This document shows, in pieces, positions 33,118 to 45,569 of a stretch of 64,000 nt of DNA. The number at the start of each line of letters is the position of its first letter. Position 1 is the stretch's first letter. The notes below the pieces were generated by a model that was given only the letters and a program-made list of their open reading frames with translations, did no database searches and was not told where the DNA came from. The position numbers were made by a program, and so were the translations under genes. The stretch comes from Kappaphycus alvarezii (Eukaryota > Rhodophyta > Florideophyceae > Gigartinales > Solieriaceae): the NCBI GenBank assembly GCA_002205965.3, contig NADL03000629.1, positions 1,816,552 through 1,880,551 of the forward strand, in the 5' to 3' direction.

Positions 33118-33189
33118 GATAGAGCAATATAATGGCTAACTAAATAAAATCGCGGAAAATATAATGCCACTGGTAGGGTACTGCCAAGG

Positions 33190-33335
33190 CACTGGTCTAC
33201 AGCAATGATTTGTACATTGTCTCGACCATCGGTACATGTATTTAATATGACATGCAGATTTGCAACTCCAAATGGGTTCCAGCCAATCCATACATCTCAA
33301 TAAAGACACCCCTTTTTTTCCTGCTGGTCAACCAG
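33190..33335 (-). repeat. Inverse copy of 20640-20795
   Basis: Shares AACTCCAAATGGGTTCCAG, TAATATGACATGCAGATTTG and CAGCAATGATTT with the reverse complement of 20640-20795. Followed by the 39-bp tandem repeats. Confidence 0.75.
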
Positions 33336-33439
33336 GGCATGCCAGGGGAAATGGAAAGACACTGGTCGACCAGGGCATACCAGGGGCCACCAGCGAGGCA
33401 CTGGTCCACCAGGGCATGCCATGGGGCCCTGGTGACAAT
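33324..33439. repeat. Three tandem ~39-bp repeats with palindromic core
   Basis: Units start at 33324, 33362 and 33401, each with CTGGTC(A/G/C)ACCAGGGCAT. The second contains the perfect palindrome CTGGTCGACCAG. Confidence 0.8.
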
Positions 33440-33649
33440 TTTTCATCACCAATGCCCCTGTGAGTTTTAGTGCCTCTGTTCACATACCTGGGCCCCTCTA
33501 GAAACGTATTCCACGTTAAGGTTCTCTGAACTACTGTACTGCACAGTATACACGGAAGCAGTACATTTGAAGATATTTTTCAAGTTTTACATATTGGCCA
33601 GTAAGACACCGTAAAATCAACATTAATTCTATCTACGGTAGTTTTTTAG

Positions 33650-33720
33650 CAATAGCCTATTAGCCGCGTGGATATAACCGACCACATCTTCCATGTATTA
33701 AAATACCCCAAAAATTTCCC
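33650..33720 (+). repeat. Third partial copy of the 20.95/22.7-kb inverted-repeat arm
   Basis: TATTAGCCGCGTGGATATAA, CCGACCACATCTTCCATG and CCCCAAAAATTTCCCC match the arms at 21020-21087 and 22690-22760. Isolated; no partner arm nearby. Confidence 0.7.
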
Positions 33721-33959
33721 CTCAGGTACTATTGTACCATTCCCTCAGGTAGTACCATTCCCTTTCATACTACCAAGTCCACAGTAATTCTATTTCTATA
33801 TCCCATATCCCTCTAATTCCTATCTTTTTATCCAAATAAGTGCTCTTCCCAATAGCAACTCATATGGTGCTTCTGACAAGCATACTCCGCCGTCACCTTC
33901 GACGCCTGTACCTACATCCTCTATTCAGGCTGACACGACTGGAAAGAGTCATTTAGAGA

Positions 33960-35560
33960 GTAATAAACGGAAATCAAACGATCCGATCTTTCGAGTCGGA
34001 ATGCTCGAATGGTCCAAAATTTAAGAAAAAACAGGTGCTGAATCTTTAAAACTGTTGGAGCTATCGAAAGAGGGCCTACCAATGTCAAGCTTCACTTATC
34101 TTCGAGATACAAAGCAGTGAATTTCAGCAAAACATTCGTGCCATCAACTCGCAATTCAGCTCTAACTGGACATAAAATGCAAAGAGATCTCTCTCGAATG
34201 CTCCAAGCGAAGGTACCGAAGAGGGGTTCAGCTCAATCTAGGTTTATAAATGTGTGCGCTGAATGGGTTGCATTAAACCAGAGACCTCCACCAATTGTCG
34301 AGGATGTTGGGTTTCGACATATCATGAAATTATTTGCTCCAAAGTTACATATGGTCAGTCGTCAGTCCGTCATGAGAAAGATGCAGATGCTCAAAATTTA
34401 AAGGATCTTGAAATATTCAGCGTGCTTTCTGCAACAACAGACGTTTGGGCATCTGAGAATAACGGGTCCTACTCGTCCTTGACAGTTTCATACATAGATG
34501 AAAATTGGGATTTCCAAAACAAGATGATTGCCTTCTCAAAGATGAAGGGAAGACATACTGGAAAGGATTTGTCGGCCTTCCTGATAAATATTACAAAAAG
34601 AAGTCGGCATTCTGAAGAATGTTTCATTCCTCACAACTGACAACTCATCAAATGCTAGGAAGCAGGTAAGACTGACAGGCGAAGAAGTTGGAATTTGAAA
34701 TGACATTTTTGAGTCAGATCTTATCGAGAAAGAGCTTATGCAAGAAGGTGGATCTGCCAATAAATCTTTAAGTGATATTGCATTATTACAAGATGAGGAA
34801 GAACTGTAGCTAATATCATCCAGTGGGGCAATAATTCAAGTTCTGAATCAATATTCCACTAAATATCCGAAGAAACGACCAATGAGAGCGCTAAACCCAT
34901 ATTCGAGGGAGAAATTTCCGGCCTTCTATCAAAAGATGACCTCGAGATTCCTACTCTAACACAAGATTGGTTGCTACTCTTTGGTGACACGATGGAATCA
35001 ACCAATCGCCCGTATCCAAATAATCAACCTATTCCACTCTCTTGGAATTTCATTTCTTGCACGGCCCATTCTTATCAGTTGTCCGTCAGGAAGGCGTTTG
35101 AAAGGACAGAGATTTCTACAGCTGTCTCAATTATACGCTAAAACATGAAATTCTTTAAGAAGTCCTCAGTGGCTGGAACATTTCTTCTGAATTAATCGAA
35201 AGAGCATAAGGAGAAAGTGTTGAGACCTAAAAGGGATGAGCAACCCCGTAGGGATCCACTGCAGCTATGATTAAGAGGGCTCTGAAGTTGGAAACCTTCC
35301 TTACAGTGGTTAATGACAAGATGTGCGCAGATAACGTTGAATGGTCTGGGAGCGGGCCCGGTGAGAAACCATCTACCCGTGAAACCCTTACTTTGAGAGC
35401 TATTCTTGATTTGTTCATTTCAATTGAAGTAAGCACCACGATTCTTGGTAAGCAGTCCGGTCCGAGTATGCTCTTAAGCGATATCTGCACGACCCAAAGT
35501 TTACAGAAAATCAAGGAAATTCAAGATCAACCTAGCCGCAATTCCTGTAATCATGATTTA
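33960..35560 (+). pseudogene. hAT transposase relic
   Basis: Cut-and-paste transposase of a plain DNA transposon, in several frames. A decayed BED finger tail reads GAIERGPTNVKLHLSSRYK (about 34050-34110). Next come TTDVWASENNGSYSSLTVSY and GRHTGKDLSAFL (34430-34590), matching the hAT DGWTS...SYxxxTxHY block, then FLTTDNSSNARK (34625-34660), SCTAHSYQLSVRKAFERTE (35060-35115; the CxxH block), TAAMIKRALKLETFLTV (35265-35310; normally preceded by TRWNS) and LDLFISIEVSTTILGKQSGP (35408-35465). Frameshifts and stops occur throughout. The C-terminal dimerisation domain is missing: an unrelated retroelement fragment follows at 35575. Confidence 0.8.
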
Positions 35561-35574
35561 GCATCCAGTTTGGC

Positions 35575-35765
35575 AAAGTTGTTATATCTCCATTTAGGGG
35601 TGAAAAATCTTACTGGATGGTCAAAAGCAGTTGTAGTTGAGGAGGCCAATGCTGGGGTGGTCCTGAGATTCATCGAAAAAGAACTAATTGAACCGTTTGG
35701 TCTTCCAAAAAGGATTATTTCGGATAACGCCCTTTGTTGGTTCTTGAAAGGAAGGCAAAGAACAA
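35575..35765 (+). mobile_element. Gypsy-type integrase fragment
   Basis: LTGWSKAVVVEEANAGVVLR, then FGLPKRIISDNALCWFLKG, is the central part of a retroviral-type integrase core of the Gypsy group. Only this fragment is present, attached to the hAT relic. Fossil. Confidence 0.7.
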
Positions 35766-36847
35766 TTTCGAATGGACGATGGCTGCAAGTTGGCATCTCT
35801 TCTCACACAACAGTTCAAAAAAGTGAAGCACAAGGCCTATCTTGATGGCTTTTCTACATACAAGCTTTCTGAAATCAATGCAGTGAAATTGATGAGTGCA
35901 ATGAGCGAAGAATATTTTCTAGGAGAAGCGAATGAAGAACTACCTTGTCAAGTTTCACAAGATGTGGAGCCATCAATGGTACCAGGAAAGGGCTTTCTTT
36001 CATTTTATATTTGTACAACTTGACCTCCTTAAATATCCATTAAACAGTGACGCGACTGTTATAAATCGCCTTATTGAAATGCTTTTGGGTACTATATAGA
36101 GAGAAGAACTTTGAAAATTGATCTCTAGATAGGACCCCCAGTTATAAGGACTGGTTCTGTAGACAAAGTGCTGCTTCACGGTAGTATTCAGAATTCTTTC
36201 CAATTGCATGTGTAATCCATATCTCATGTACAGCATCCAGTCATGTCCTCTACCCTCTATTGGTCTAAATACGTGTGCAAACATTCCATCTAGAGTAGAA
36301 ATAGGTTGAAAATTCAAAGATTACTTTCTTTTGTGGCCGTTATACACGGCGCGCTGCTGAAGGTTGCTACTAGGACTCCAAATTACTATAAAAGTTCCAT
36401 AAAGGCAAAAATACTGTTGGGTGACACTCTAGATTTCTCAAAAATAGCAGATGAAAATGATTCCACCTTACATTCAATGTATGACTCCTTCATCTCTTCA
36501 GTCAACAAGTACATTCGCTTCTCGAGGACTTCTTCGAACTTTTCCGAAAAAAATCTCACACAGCTGAATACTATACCTTCAAAAGAACTATTCCATCTCT
36601 TCCCATCTTGGCGGAGTACTTATACGTTCAAGTAAAAAAATACATGTAGTCAACAAACGGATTTGATTTGGCGTATCCCTTTCGCAAAGTACTCGTCTTC
36701 TCTTCCGGCTATCCAGTTACCCGAAAGTATTTTGTGGCTTCATTTTTCTTGAAACGGGAATGAAATAGGCAATAATCTTCTGACGTTTAAAAGGATTGTA
36801 TCGCGAAATTTGTTTCTGCGATGCCGACTTCTCTCGTGAGGTGAGCT
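35766..36847. other. No gene recognised
   Basis: A frame at 35772-36023 (KAYLDGFSTYKLSEINAVKL) and one at 36306-36635 are protein-like but unrecognised; they may be further pieces of the same element debris. Confidence 0.35.
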
Positions 36848-37138
36848 TCATAGTGTTTTCTCGCTCTCCAATAGTTGCTTATTGCCTGAAGTATGAGCTG
36901 AGAATTTTCTTGATGGAATAGGCGGCGGTAGATGAGGAGGAGTACTATACTTCGCCACTCTCAGGCACACTGGATACTGATGCCCTTCGTTTGATCCCGC
37001 TGACGCGTATTTCTCATTTTGAATTCGTTCCTGTACCGATAGGGGATGTTTACGAGGGATAGCTCTTGGAGTGTGTTTAAATGGGGTCCCTGCAGTAATA
37101 GTCACGTGTGAAACATAACTGTGCATGCGCAGTCCCAT
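36848..37138 (-). pseudogene. Unrecognised 96-codon ORF
   Basis: ATG at 37138, intact to a stop at 36848. Encodes MGLRMHSYVSHVTITAGTPF, Pro/Lys-rich with RKHPLSVQERIQNEKYAS. No domain, no signal peptide. Sits next to DNA-transposon relics and may be part of one, or chance. Confidence 0.25.
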
Positions 37139-37582
37139 TTTTTCCCTTTAACTCCACAAAAAATTTGGCTTACAGATTTTAATCAAAAAATCATTGAAGT
37201 TTCATTGCAATTTTTTCTTTCGTAATCCCTGCATTAACCAGATATCATAGGTTCGAGTAAAGTAGATCAAAAGTTTTCCTTTTTTTGAAAACAGTACTTC
37301 TGCTCACCGTGGGTTCCTGAACCTTAGGAAAAATCATCTGTCTAGTACCAACGAGAACGTATCGAAAGTTTCAGAACCAATAGAAAATGAGAACAGAATC
37401 AACGAATGAATTTTACATAACTCAACGTCTTCCAACTAGCCGCATATCAGGCCAGTTCTCGGTCTCAATAAGGAAAAACCATAAAAATAAAGTTTTTTAT
37501 TGCGCCCTGGCTCGGGAAAGGGCCCTCCGAAATACCCTGGTCTCCTTCGAGAAACTCAACCGGCTGTGACGTCCATTTCGTA

Positions 37583-38049
37583 TCAATGAGCACTCCGCTT
37601 CCTCGCGGAGCTTATCTTGTCTTTCGGCGTCCGTCCTAGCCTGACGTTCATTCGTCTCCGCCCCATCGCAAGCCTTCTATGCGCCTGATCCTCCGCACTT
37701 AACGTCCTCTGCAGTCCCTCATCTGCGCGGCGCTGTTTGCGTTGTTGCAAATCAGCTAAAACGTAGTCGCCAGGCAACAGGCCCTAGATCTTGCATTAAA
37801 ATTTGCTGGCTCCATCACTGACACATCATATTGTAGCAAGTTTATAGTAATTTTATAATGCGTATAGAGCCGCTTGAAGTCATTGAACGTCTCCTCGCGT
37901 GATTCGTAACAAGTATTATTCGTAATGTACGCTAATTTGATGGCCTCAGGCAGAAGCGACCTGGAGACGTTACACAACGCACCATAGGCTCAAAAGCCGT
38001 CCACTATGATATTGTAAGTGATAAACCTCCTATATTAGTCTTGTATATT
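37583..38049 (-). pseudogene. Possible 3' continuation of the pogo-like relic
   Basis: Minus-strand pieces read RSLLPEAIKLAYITNNTCYE and, further on, QQRKQRRADEGLQRTLSAED with many Arg/Lys/Gln. They follow the transposase core on the same strand, so may be its C-terminal tail. Not recognised on their own. Confidence 0.25.
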
Positions 38050-39060
38050 TTAGAAAATGGTGTTCAAATCGGTCTTCTGTTCGGGATTTTGGACAATGGT
38101 ACGCTTGTTAATTCCATTTCGCATATATGTATTATAAGGAGAAAAAATAGTGTAGTCTATAACCTGTGTAAGATGGAATGTATCAGCAGGAAGGCAGACC
38201 GCGATGATTTTGTTTTCTCTTCGAATCTCCGGAGCGTTGAAGCACACATTTTATCCATACTAATCCATCTTAAGGAAGAGATAAGATGTTTCTACTTGCA
38301 CTAAGTTGTTTGGTGTGCTCAACAAAATGTCTGGCCCAGTCGGTAAACAACTCAGAATCTACGCCCGCTGGATACCGATATGCAATCGGGGCATTGTGTG
38401 GTAAGAATAAGGACGGCGTTTCAATTTTTAATCCAATTTCTTACGCCATTTTGCCTATTTCCCTAAAACAATGACAATGGAGTGCCAAGGTTAGCCGTCC
38501 GCAGACACAGCAGTTATGATCGTCACGTGCTCGACATTTGATGACCATTTTAATTCAACAGAATTTGTTTTACCGTTTCACTTTATGACCCCGTGAAGCG
38601 TGCTATTCACGGTTTCTTCGTTGAAAATCCGCTATAATCGATATTGAAGATGCGTTCCGGGCTCGTTAATTTAAAATCAATGAAAAGCTGTGCGAGTCGG
38701 GCGTAATGTGTTGAGAGGTTCTCCGAGGACGTATGCATGCATACGTCCTTGCAGTCTCCAAACCCGCCCTCCTTTTTATTGCCACTGTGTCTTTCGGAAA
38801 GGGCAGTCTGTCCCGCCGTGTAGAAAGGGGCTTGGAACAAAATAATATGATGACATCCCGGAGCCCTTCTTTCGACAACGGAGTCCCACTACGCGCAAAC
38901 TCCAAAAAAAAATTGACTACATTGCTCTCTTCTTCCTCTGTGAGAGCAGGGCGACTTCCTAGTTTGACTATTTTTATGCGCTATTCTTGCGGCAATTCCT
39001 TCAAACGGGGCTGGAGCGTTGTGTTCGATACTCAATTCGCTCTTGAAGATTTGTAAATGC
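38050..39060 (-). pseudogene. pogo/Tigger-like transposase relic 1
   Basis: Tc1/mariner-superfamily transposase in several frames. From the upstream side on the minus strand: RPALTEEEESNVVNFFLEFA (about 38900-38960), RSGTPLSKEGLRDVIILF, AGLETARTYACI, then YARLAQLFIDFKL and SPERIFNIDYSGFSTKKP (38607-38700), which fits PERIFNxDExGFS with the catalytic Asp kept and the next residue changed to Tyr. Near 38170-38240 ENKIIAVCLPADTFHLTQ and VIDYTIFSPY fit the second acidic block with its LPxxTTHxxQPxD. Frameshifts separate the parts. No terminal repeats aligned. Confidence 0.75.
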
Positions 39061-40154
39061 TGTAGTTGTCTTTTTGACTGCTCTCGGAGCATTTTCAAGG
39101 CAAATTAAGGTTTTTGTTGTTGAATAAGGGTCGGAGATACCCATTTAGGTTACGCTCTGTGACTTTTCTCTCGTTGGTCTTTGTGGGAGTCACTTTCTCT
39201 CTAGATGATACCGGTTATCGTAGAAAGTAAAATGATGGGTAAAACTGTCTCGAAAAGCGATTGGTGGCCTCCGTTTTGCCTAAAAATAAATGGCTTAGAA
39301 GAAAGGTGAATGTTTGTGAAAGCTTTCCGGGCGTTTTCTAGAGAATGTTGAAAGAATAGTTCACATTTTGACCTACTTTACCCTTGTGAGCCATATTCAC
39401 CATATCGCAACTCTGAACAAACTTTTCGTACGCGACTCTACCAGCGCCTGGGATGGGTTTTGAAGTCCTTAGTGGATATGGCCATAATTTCCCGCGCCCC
39501 ATTGCACGTGACCGATTTTGACCATCCAGGTAGTTCTTAACTTTTATAGTCGGTCATTGCGTTCACCTCCGGGAACATCATGAGTAAGTAAACTTCAACA
39601 CTAATTCGCTATCTGGAGTATAAAGTTAGTTCCCAGCCCTACTGTGTACAGTATCCTCGCTTCATAAGCATACTGGTCCTTAAACAAGTTCTCAATGCTT
39701 ACAACGGAAGTATGATGGTAACTGGATCTCTCAAATAAAACGACTACAAGGGAGTGAAGTAATCTGTAATTTATGTCCCCTTCATTCCAAATAACTCCCG
39801 TTGGCAACTGCTATCCCTAGAATGAAAGTCAGAAGTGAGCACAGCATGCCGCTCCAGGGCGGCACTGGTCACAGTAAGTCCTTTTGAGCCCTTCGCTTAA
39901 AGATTATAATCCATGATCCTCATGATTCTCAACATCACCAACCCTCGTAACAAATGCACCTCCAACTCCAGAGGCAGCGCGACCGCGTTCATCGAATGGA
40001 AATGGCTTCGACTATAACATCTCCGTCAGTTTAATTTTGAATGGTGACATTATCTATTCATATGTATTCAACGCCATGCTCGGTTGTGTTCCGAATCATT
40101 TGTTCTCCAACCTCATAAACTTCACCGAAATCATCCACATTTTCGGTTCCTTCT
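39061..40154. other. AT-rich, no gene recognised
   Basis: Short frames only (e.g. 39601-39807, minus); nothing matches the neighbouring elements. Confidence 0.4.
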
Positions 40155-41700
40155 TTAAAAGAAGTGTAAGAAACAATTCTTAATTGCCTCCATGGGACAT
40201 GCTTCCCATCGGGCGAGAACTGGGCGGGAGTCATAAGAATTATCCTGTATATTTTGTGATAGCCATCGCTCTGATAATCTGCTCCAGAACGGCCGAATCC
40301 TTTTCAAAAGTTCAGGGCGAAAGACAGTGCGGTTCAACGAGTATACTGAATAATGAAAAACAATATTTATCGCCTTCTTGGCCAGTTTTCTGCAAATACA
40401 TCCTTATTCTCTAACAATACTCTATGGTTGAATATTTGAACAAAACAGCGATTTTCGATAAAGAACAATGCTTTACTCAACATATATTCTCTTTGAAGCC
40501 ATGAAGAATTCAAGAGATCAAGAGTTCCACCTCTGGGCATGGGCACAGAAGATCCGAGTCAATCTTGAATATCCCATCGCGCACTGTAAATATATCCACG
40601 TTGAATATTGCGTGTTGTACAGATTCAATGTTATCGAAAAAACGAAATATCAGGGGATGGTGGTGCCTGTGTCTCACCTACGGCATGATTCCAGTGTCCA
40701 ATGGTTGCATATTTCTGGTAGTACTACGTGGAAAAAATTAGGCTCGCACATTCTGAAGCACAGGTAAATCGTTCTCTGTACCATGCACTGAGCAGTTATC
40801 GATAAGTAGTTTTTTGACCAGGTTTCCGTCCAATGCATTTGTCCAATCGCACGAGACACCCGAAGAAAAACACTTTTTTATCAAAGCTTTGTGGTTGAAG
40901 TGAAACTAGAAACCCACCGCCCCGGAATTCCTCCCAAAAGGTTGCAGTTTCGCATATGTTTCAATCATCATGAAGGGCATTTTATCCGTTCCACTCAAGT
41001 TGCAGGGTACGAGAAATTTAATTCTATGGTTTTCTTTCTTACGGACCGACGGCGTCTTGCCCTTTGGGGAGAGTGACCTCATAAGCAGTCGACGAGAAAA
41101 CAGACCAAACACGCATGCGTTCCAAACATCTTCGCACTTGCATTTCATAATCAATGCTTGTAGTTGGGATGTTTTTGCAGCTATTGCGGGCACATATGCA
41201 CTTAGTGCATCACCGCGACCTCTCTTTAGTGAAAGAGCTTATCGGGTTTTATAGCGAGATATCTACCCATTAGAAAACTTCAGGGCCAGTGTTTGGTACC
41301 CTTTCAAATGATTGTTGGCATCATCCTGGAGCTTCTTCACGTAGCGGAATACCAGTAGACCACTAATCTGGTTTCCAGAGTTAGTCTGCAAACGTATCCT
41401 CTTGAGCAATTCCTCTTTAAGGTCAGGGGCGGAAAGGGGCGACGCTTATTGAAAGGCACGCTCTGATGAATTGTGAGATGCACTAACTCGTTCGAAAATT
41501 TCAAACTACGAAAGATGATAGCTTGATTCGGCACGAAGTTAAATTTGAGCGTCTCCTTTTTCCACCCGTGTATAGTGATTTGGGAGTTTCTTTCGTTGAT
41601 CTGGACATGGCTTTGTCTTCGGTAAAGGTTGGCTGCTTTAGTTTCAAGGTCAGAGTTTGCCTGTGCTTCGTCATGTTGACGGAATAGGAAGAATTGGTGT
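40155..41700 (-). pseudogene. pogo/Tigger-like transposase relic 2
   Basis: Minus strand, several frames. From 41600: GWKKETLKFN and IIFRSLKFSNELVH (end of the DNA-binding half). Then 41110-40930 reads PKGKTPSVRKKENHRIKFLV, PCNLSGTDKMPFMMI and ETYAKLQPFG, matching the K-RITV-xCxNADGxxKLPxLVIG block. At 40880-40660 LLIDNCSVHGTENDLPVLQN and FPRSTTRNMQPLDTGIM match LLVDNxxxH and PPNTTSxxQPxDxG, and near 40160-40210 ARWEACPMEAIKNCF matches the conserved end. All blocks are in order; stops and frameshifts lie between them. Confidence 0.78.
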
Positions 41701-42049
41701 TGATTGATAGATTTTTTGCCGCATCATCCGTAGATTGAGGTTGGATGAGTTGTTGTTTATTTGGTATAACGGAATTTCTGCCAAAGCAAATATCTGAAAC
41801 TTTGTAACTTTGAAAATTATGCTTATTTCGGAAGTCTTGCAGTGCAAAAAGTAATTGAAAATATTCATTCTGAACATGGTATGCTTATATGCAATATGCA
41901 TATTATATGCCTTTTGAGGCTAGAGTACAAGATTTACCCCCGAAGGCATGTTTCATATGCATTCAAAGGAAGTATGCAAATAACGGTGGTGCTTATAACG
42001 AGAAGATACTACAATGTAATTTACACTGACTGAAAGAGTATTAACTTAC

Positions 42050-42955
42050 CCGGACGATGAATTTCAGCTATGGAGGTGCGGCAAAAGGGCACCCTATAAA
42101 GTTCTCACAGCAATCCAGAACCAAAGAACACAGCGTAGGCCTTTATAGTTTTTTTGGTCGAATAATGGTATCTGAGGTGCTTTTTTTGATGGCAGCCCGA
42201 GGTATATATTTCTCTAGAAACAATATGGTAGCACTTTTCTTCAAACGCAGTGTCTCATAAAACGGGTTTGGCTTGCTGATTCTTATCTCCATCAAGATGA
42301 AAATAAATCAAGCCACTATCGTAGACTAAATTTCCGTCGTGTCATGACCAGAGAAATTCCAGACCTTCATGGCTTAGCTCTTCCCTAAAATTGAAAAACA
42401 GTATATTTGTTACCTCCACATTTCCCATTTATATCTCATAGTATGGTTTCTGAAGACTGATATCAGTGTAGTTTGTGCATTTTAGAAGAACTACACCTAT
42501 CACTGCAAAAAATCTATAAAAGAGCTCCATGGGGCCTATTTCTTTTAAGAAGTAATGCGCATATTTCAATCTCCAATTGGTAAATCACTCTACTCTTAAA
42601 AAACCGAAATTACGTCGAGGCCGCGGTCAATTGAGAAGAAATTTGTGCTCTGCGTGACCCCAAACAATGGACACAAATAATTTTGGTTGCAGGATTCTTC
42701 GAAGTACCAAAGCACCATTGATAGGACATCAACTTGTCTGAGGATCTTCTTTCTTCCATGCTTTCTTGAAATAATTTTATACGTGCACCGAAAGAATAAG
42801 CTTTTGTAGGCAGACCGATACAAAGGTAATTGAAAGTTGAAATTTTTATCTCGATCATAGTTCAAATATAAATCAAATCGGAAATTTTCCCACATGAAAG
42901 AAGCTGCTGTGGTGGTGTCCGCGAAAGGGATGAAAGGGGACATAAAGTTCACATT
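42050..42955 (-). pseudogene. PIF/Harbinger-like (DDE_4) transposase relic 1
   Basis: 42952-42596 encodes SRKHGRKKILRQVDVLSMVL and LCPLFGVTQSTNFFSIDRGL, like the helix-turn-helix lead of Harbinger transposases (xxRxLxxxDxLGLVLxW...FGxT). Downstream in the region LSHEGLEFLWS, HDGNLVYDSGLIYFHLDGDK and DTAFEEKCYHIVSR fit the CPGSWHDSxLAxxIY and ADTAFP blocks. Several frameshifts and stops. Confidence 0.6.
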
Positions 42956-44610
42956 TTTTGTAACAAGGCTGAAATGGGCCCTGTTTCTGATTTTTTGGCT
43001 CCTATAGAGCAGAAACCGCAGCGACTAGGACTCCGGAAATTTCCAACGCGATGTAGATGGTGTGAGATTTCTTGTTGATGGCGGGACCGAGTTTTCAAAC
43101 ATGGCACCCGCCAATATATAATTAAATACGAACAGGATTATTTGTAATCGGATTTGTGAATTTCTGAGGGCCTCCCCAAACCGTGGCAAAAATTTCCGGA
43201 ATTACAAGTTTTGGCGCCACTTTTTTCATGCTATCTTAGTGGCGGAGGTTTTATATTTGTAAATTTATTTTGTTTTCGAATGCACCCCGTGTTATTCATT
43301 TATACCATCAAAATAGCCTTAAAACATCTGAAATCCTGCAAAAAATGCTTCATGGCTTTCATAACCGAAAAAAGTTAAATACTAAACTACCTGATCCCAG
43401 ACGGGGCTCATGCGTAACAAAATCTTAAGATATATAAATTCAAATTTAATTTTTCTCTCTACTGGAACTGCTCGATCCGCTGCAGAGAAAGCACAGATCT
43501 TGCATACTGTAAGAAAAAAAGCTTTCAACTAAAGCGATCTTCTCGTTTCGAAATTCTTAAAACCCCATTCATACATTATATGTGGCCGTGAATCTAAATG
43601 GGGTAATAATAACGTGTTTAGCCGCTCTAAGTCGGGAAGAGAATCTTTGAAGACTTCTGTGAGAAGCGAAAAGACTGGTTATATATCTACAAGCATCAGA
43701 GAAGATATTATATTGAATGTTTTCAAATATTGAATGTTGAGATAGATTACATGAATCCGTTTACTCAAGTACAAGAAGCTGAAGACAAAAGTACTGTACT
43801 TGGATGAATTTTAAAATTCTGGTCAAGCAGAGTGTATTTTTAAATGGTGACCAGGATTGCCTCTAATTGACGTTTTTTCCTCTTTACAGATGAAAAAGTA
43901 ATACGACAGAACGTAAAAAAGTATTATACTACTGCAACTTTGCAACCCTATACGATATGTTTTTTGTCATGGTCGCCAAACATGCGACATAGGCCTGTTT
44001 TTCTTGTCTCCAAAGAGATAACCCAGGTCTATTGTAGAGGTGATTTCAGGGAAGAAGTAGAAAATATTTAGGTACAGTAAGCGGGCGTTGGAGCGTCAAG
44101 TATAAATTGATATATGAAACTTAGAAGTTTAAAGGGCTCGACTACTTGCAGGTGGGCTAAAGATTATTATACTTTTTTCATCGCTATATCACACAATCCG
44201 TTCGCCTTAGGTAACTGAGTACTTACCTGCTGTCATTACAGTAATGTGGCTCCTAGAGGACACGTATCCGTTTTACCACCACCAACACGTTCCACTGATA
44301 GGAGAATAACTACCCTGCGTTATACACAATAGTACCTTCTTATACTGTTCCAACAGGTCCTTCCGCTAATTGACACTTCTCGTGGTGTCTATGCTCCCTA
44401 TTCGGTTCTACTATGCAAATATACTGTGTCCACCCACGACCATTCGCGGGTAGTACCCGATAAGCTATTTTTCGACCGTATGGCCTTAAGAGGAAGTTTA
44501 TTTCTCTGTTAGGGCAATGTTTGTGTGTCAGTATGATTTCGGATTGTTTTTGGATAGGTCGTATATATCAACTTTTTTCAGGATTCTCCGAGATAGTAAA
44601 CTACTTTATA
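42956..44610. other. AT-rich, nothing recognised
   Basis: No frame longer than about 60 codons. Scattered TACTGTAC words (43508, 43793). No repeat copy identified. Confidence 0.45.
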
Positions 44611-44639
44611 TCACACTTGCTGCCATGGTTTTACTGGTG

Positions 44640-45450
44640 CATATAAGATGGTAAGATGTGCCTTTCGAATGCAGGCGTATGGCAAGACAGCTGATGCAAC
44701 CGATGATAATCTCCGCCACGTGGAGTCGACTGGACATGAATGTTTGAAACTTTTTGCATGCCTTGTAGTGCGTGAGTTTGGATCAAGGTATCTACGGTAC
44801 CCAATGCCGTTCGATCTGAAGCGTCTTCTCTCAGAATCAGATCGGAGTGAGTTTTCAGGGCTTGTAAGGAGTATGAATTGCTGCAAATGGAAGTGGAAAA
44901 ATTGCCGTACTGCTCTGCATGATCAGTACCACTTAGGTAGTTAAGATGACTTTAGAGGCGATAGATGACTATGATGTATGGATACGGCACGCCAGTTTTG
45001 GAATCCTGGGAGTTTGAAAAACATAAAATCCTTGGAAGGTTCACTGATTTCCAATGAATTTCATCATGACTGTACCCGTTACTGTTAGAGTAAAGGATTG
45101 GTAGGTTCAGTTGAAATAAATCCTACTGGTTTTCAGACGGAATAAACCTGGAGTGGTCAATGACTGTGAAACCCGTCTCGGAACCATCTATTACAAAGAT
45201 AAAACGTCTGAATAGGTACCAAGAAGATAGCAGGAAGGATGTTTAGAGGGCTTTTTGAGTAATGCAGGCTAGATCGCATCTTATTACACGGCTGGTTCTT
45301 TTCTGATGTATACAGAGACAATGTATGATATAATAAAATGCTGCATTACATTGCACAACATGATGGAGGAGGACGAAATTGTGCACAAATAAGAGAAAAC
45401 AAAGCAAAGAATCAAAGCTTTGCGACTGTAAATGAGAACATGCTGCCAAT
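44640..45450 (+). pseudogene. PIF/Harbinger transposase relic 2
   Basis: The frame from the ATG at 44648 encodes FRMQAYGKTADATDDNLRHV, ESTGHECLKLFACLVV, FGSRYLRYPMPFDLKRLL and SMNCCKWKWKNCRTALHDQY, the plant/algal DDE_4 order (RMLAYG, GEST, FGxxYLR, SIDCMHWEWKNCP). The catalytic Asp of the IDC motif is Asn here. Further parts (TLEAIDDYDVWIRHASFG; TMYDIIKCCITLHNMMEEDE) follow in broken frames to about 45390. The second ORF of the element is on the opposite strand next to it. Confidence 0.85.
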
Positions 45451-45569
45451 GTGGAGTAATTTCACCTGGAGCGGTAACGTATGTACTCCTTCCGGGTAAA
45501 GCGCCGCACTGTGTGTCGTCCAGAAACTAAACGAAAGTAAATATGAATACTACAGAAGGTGACGATTAT

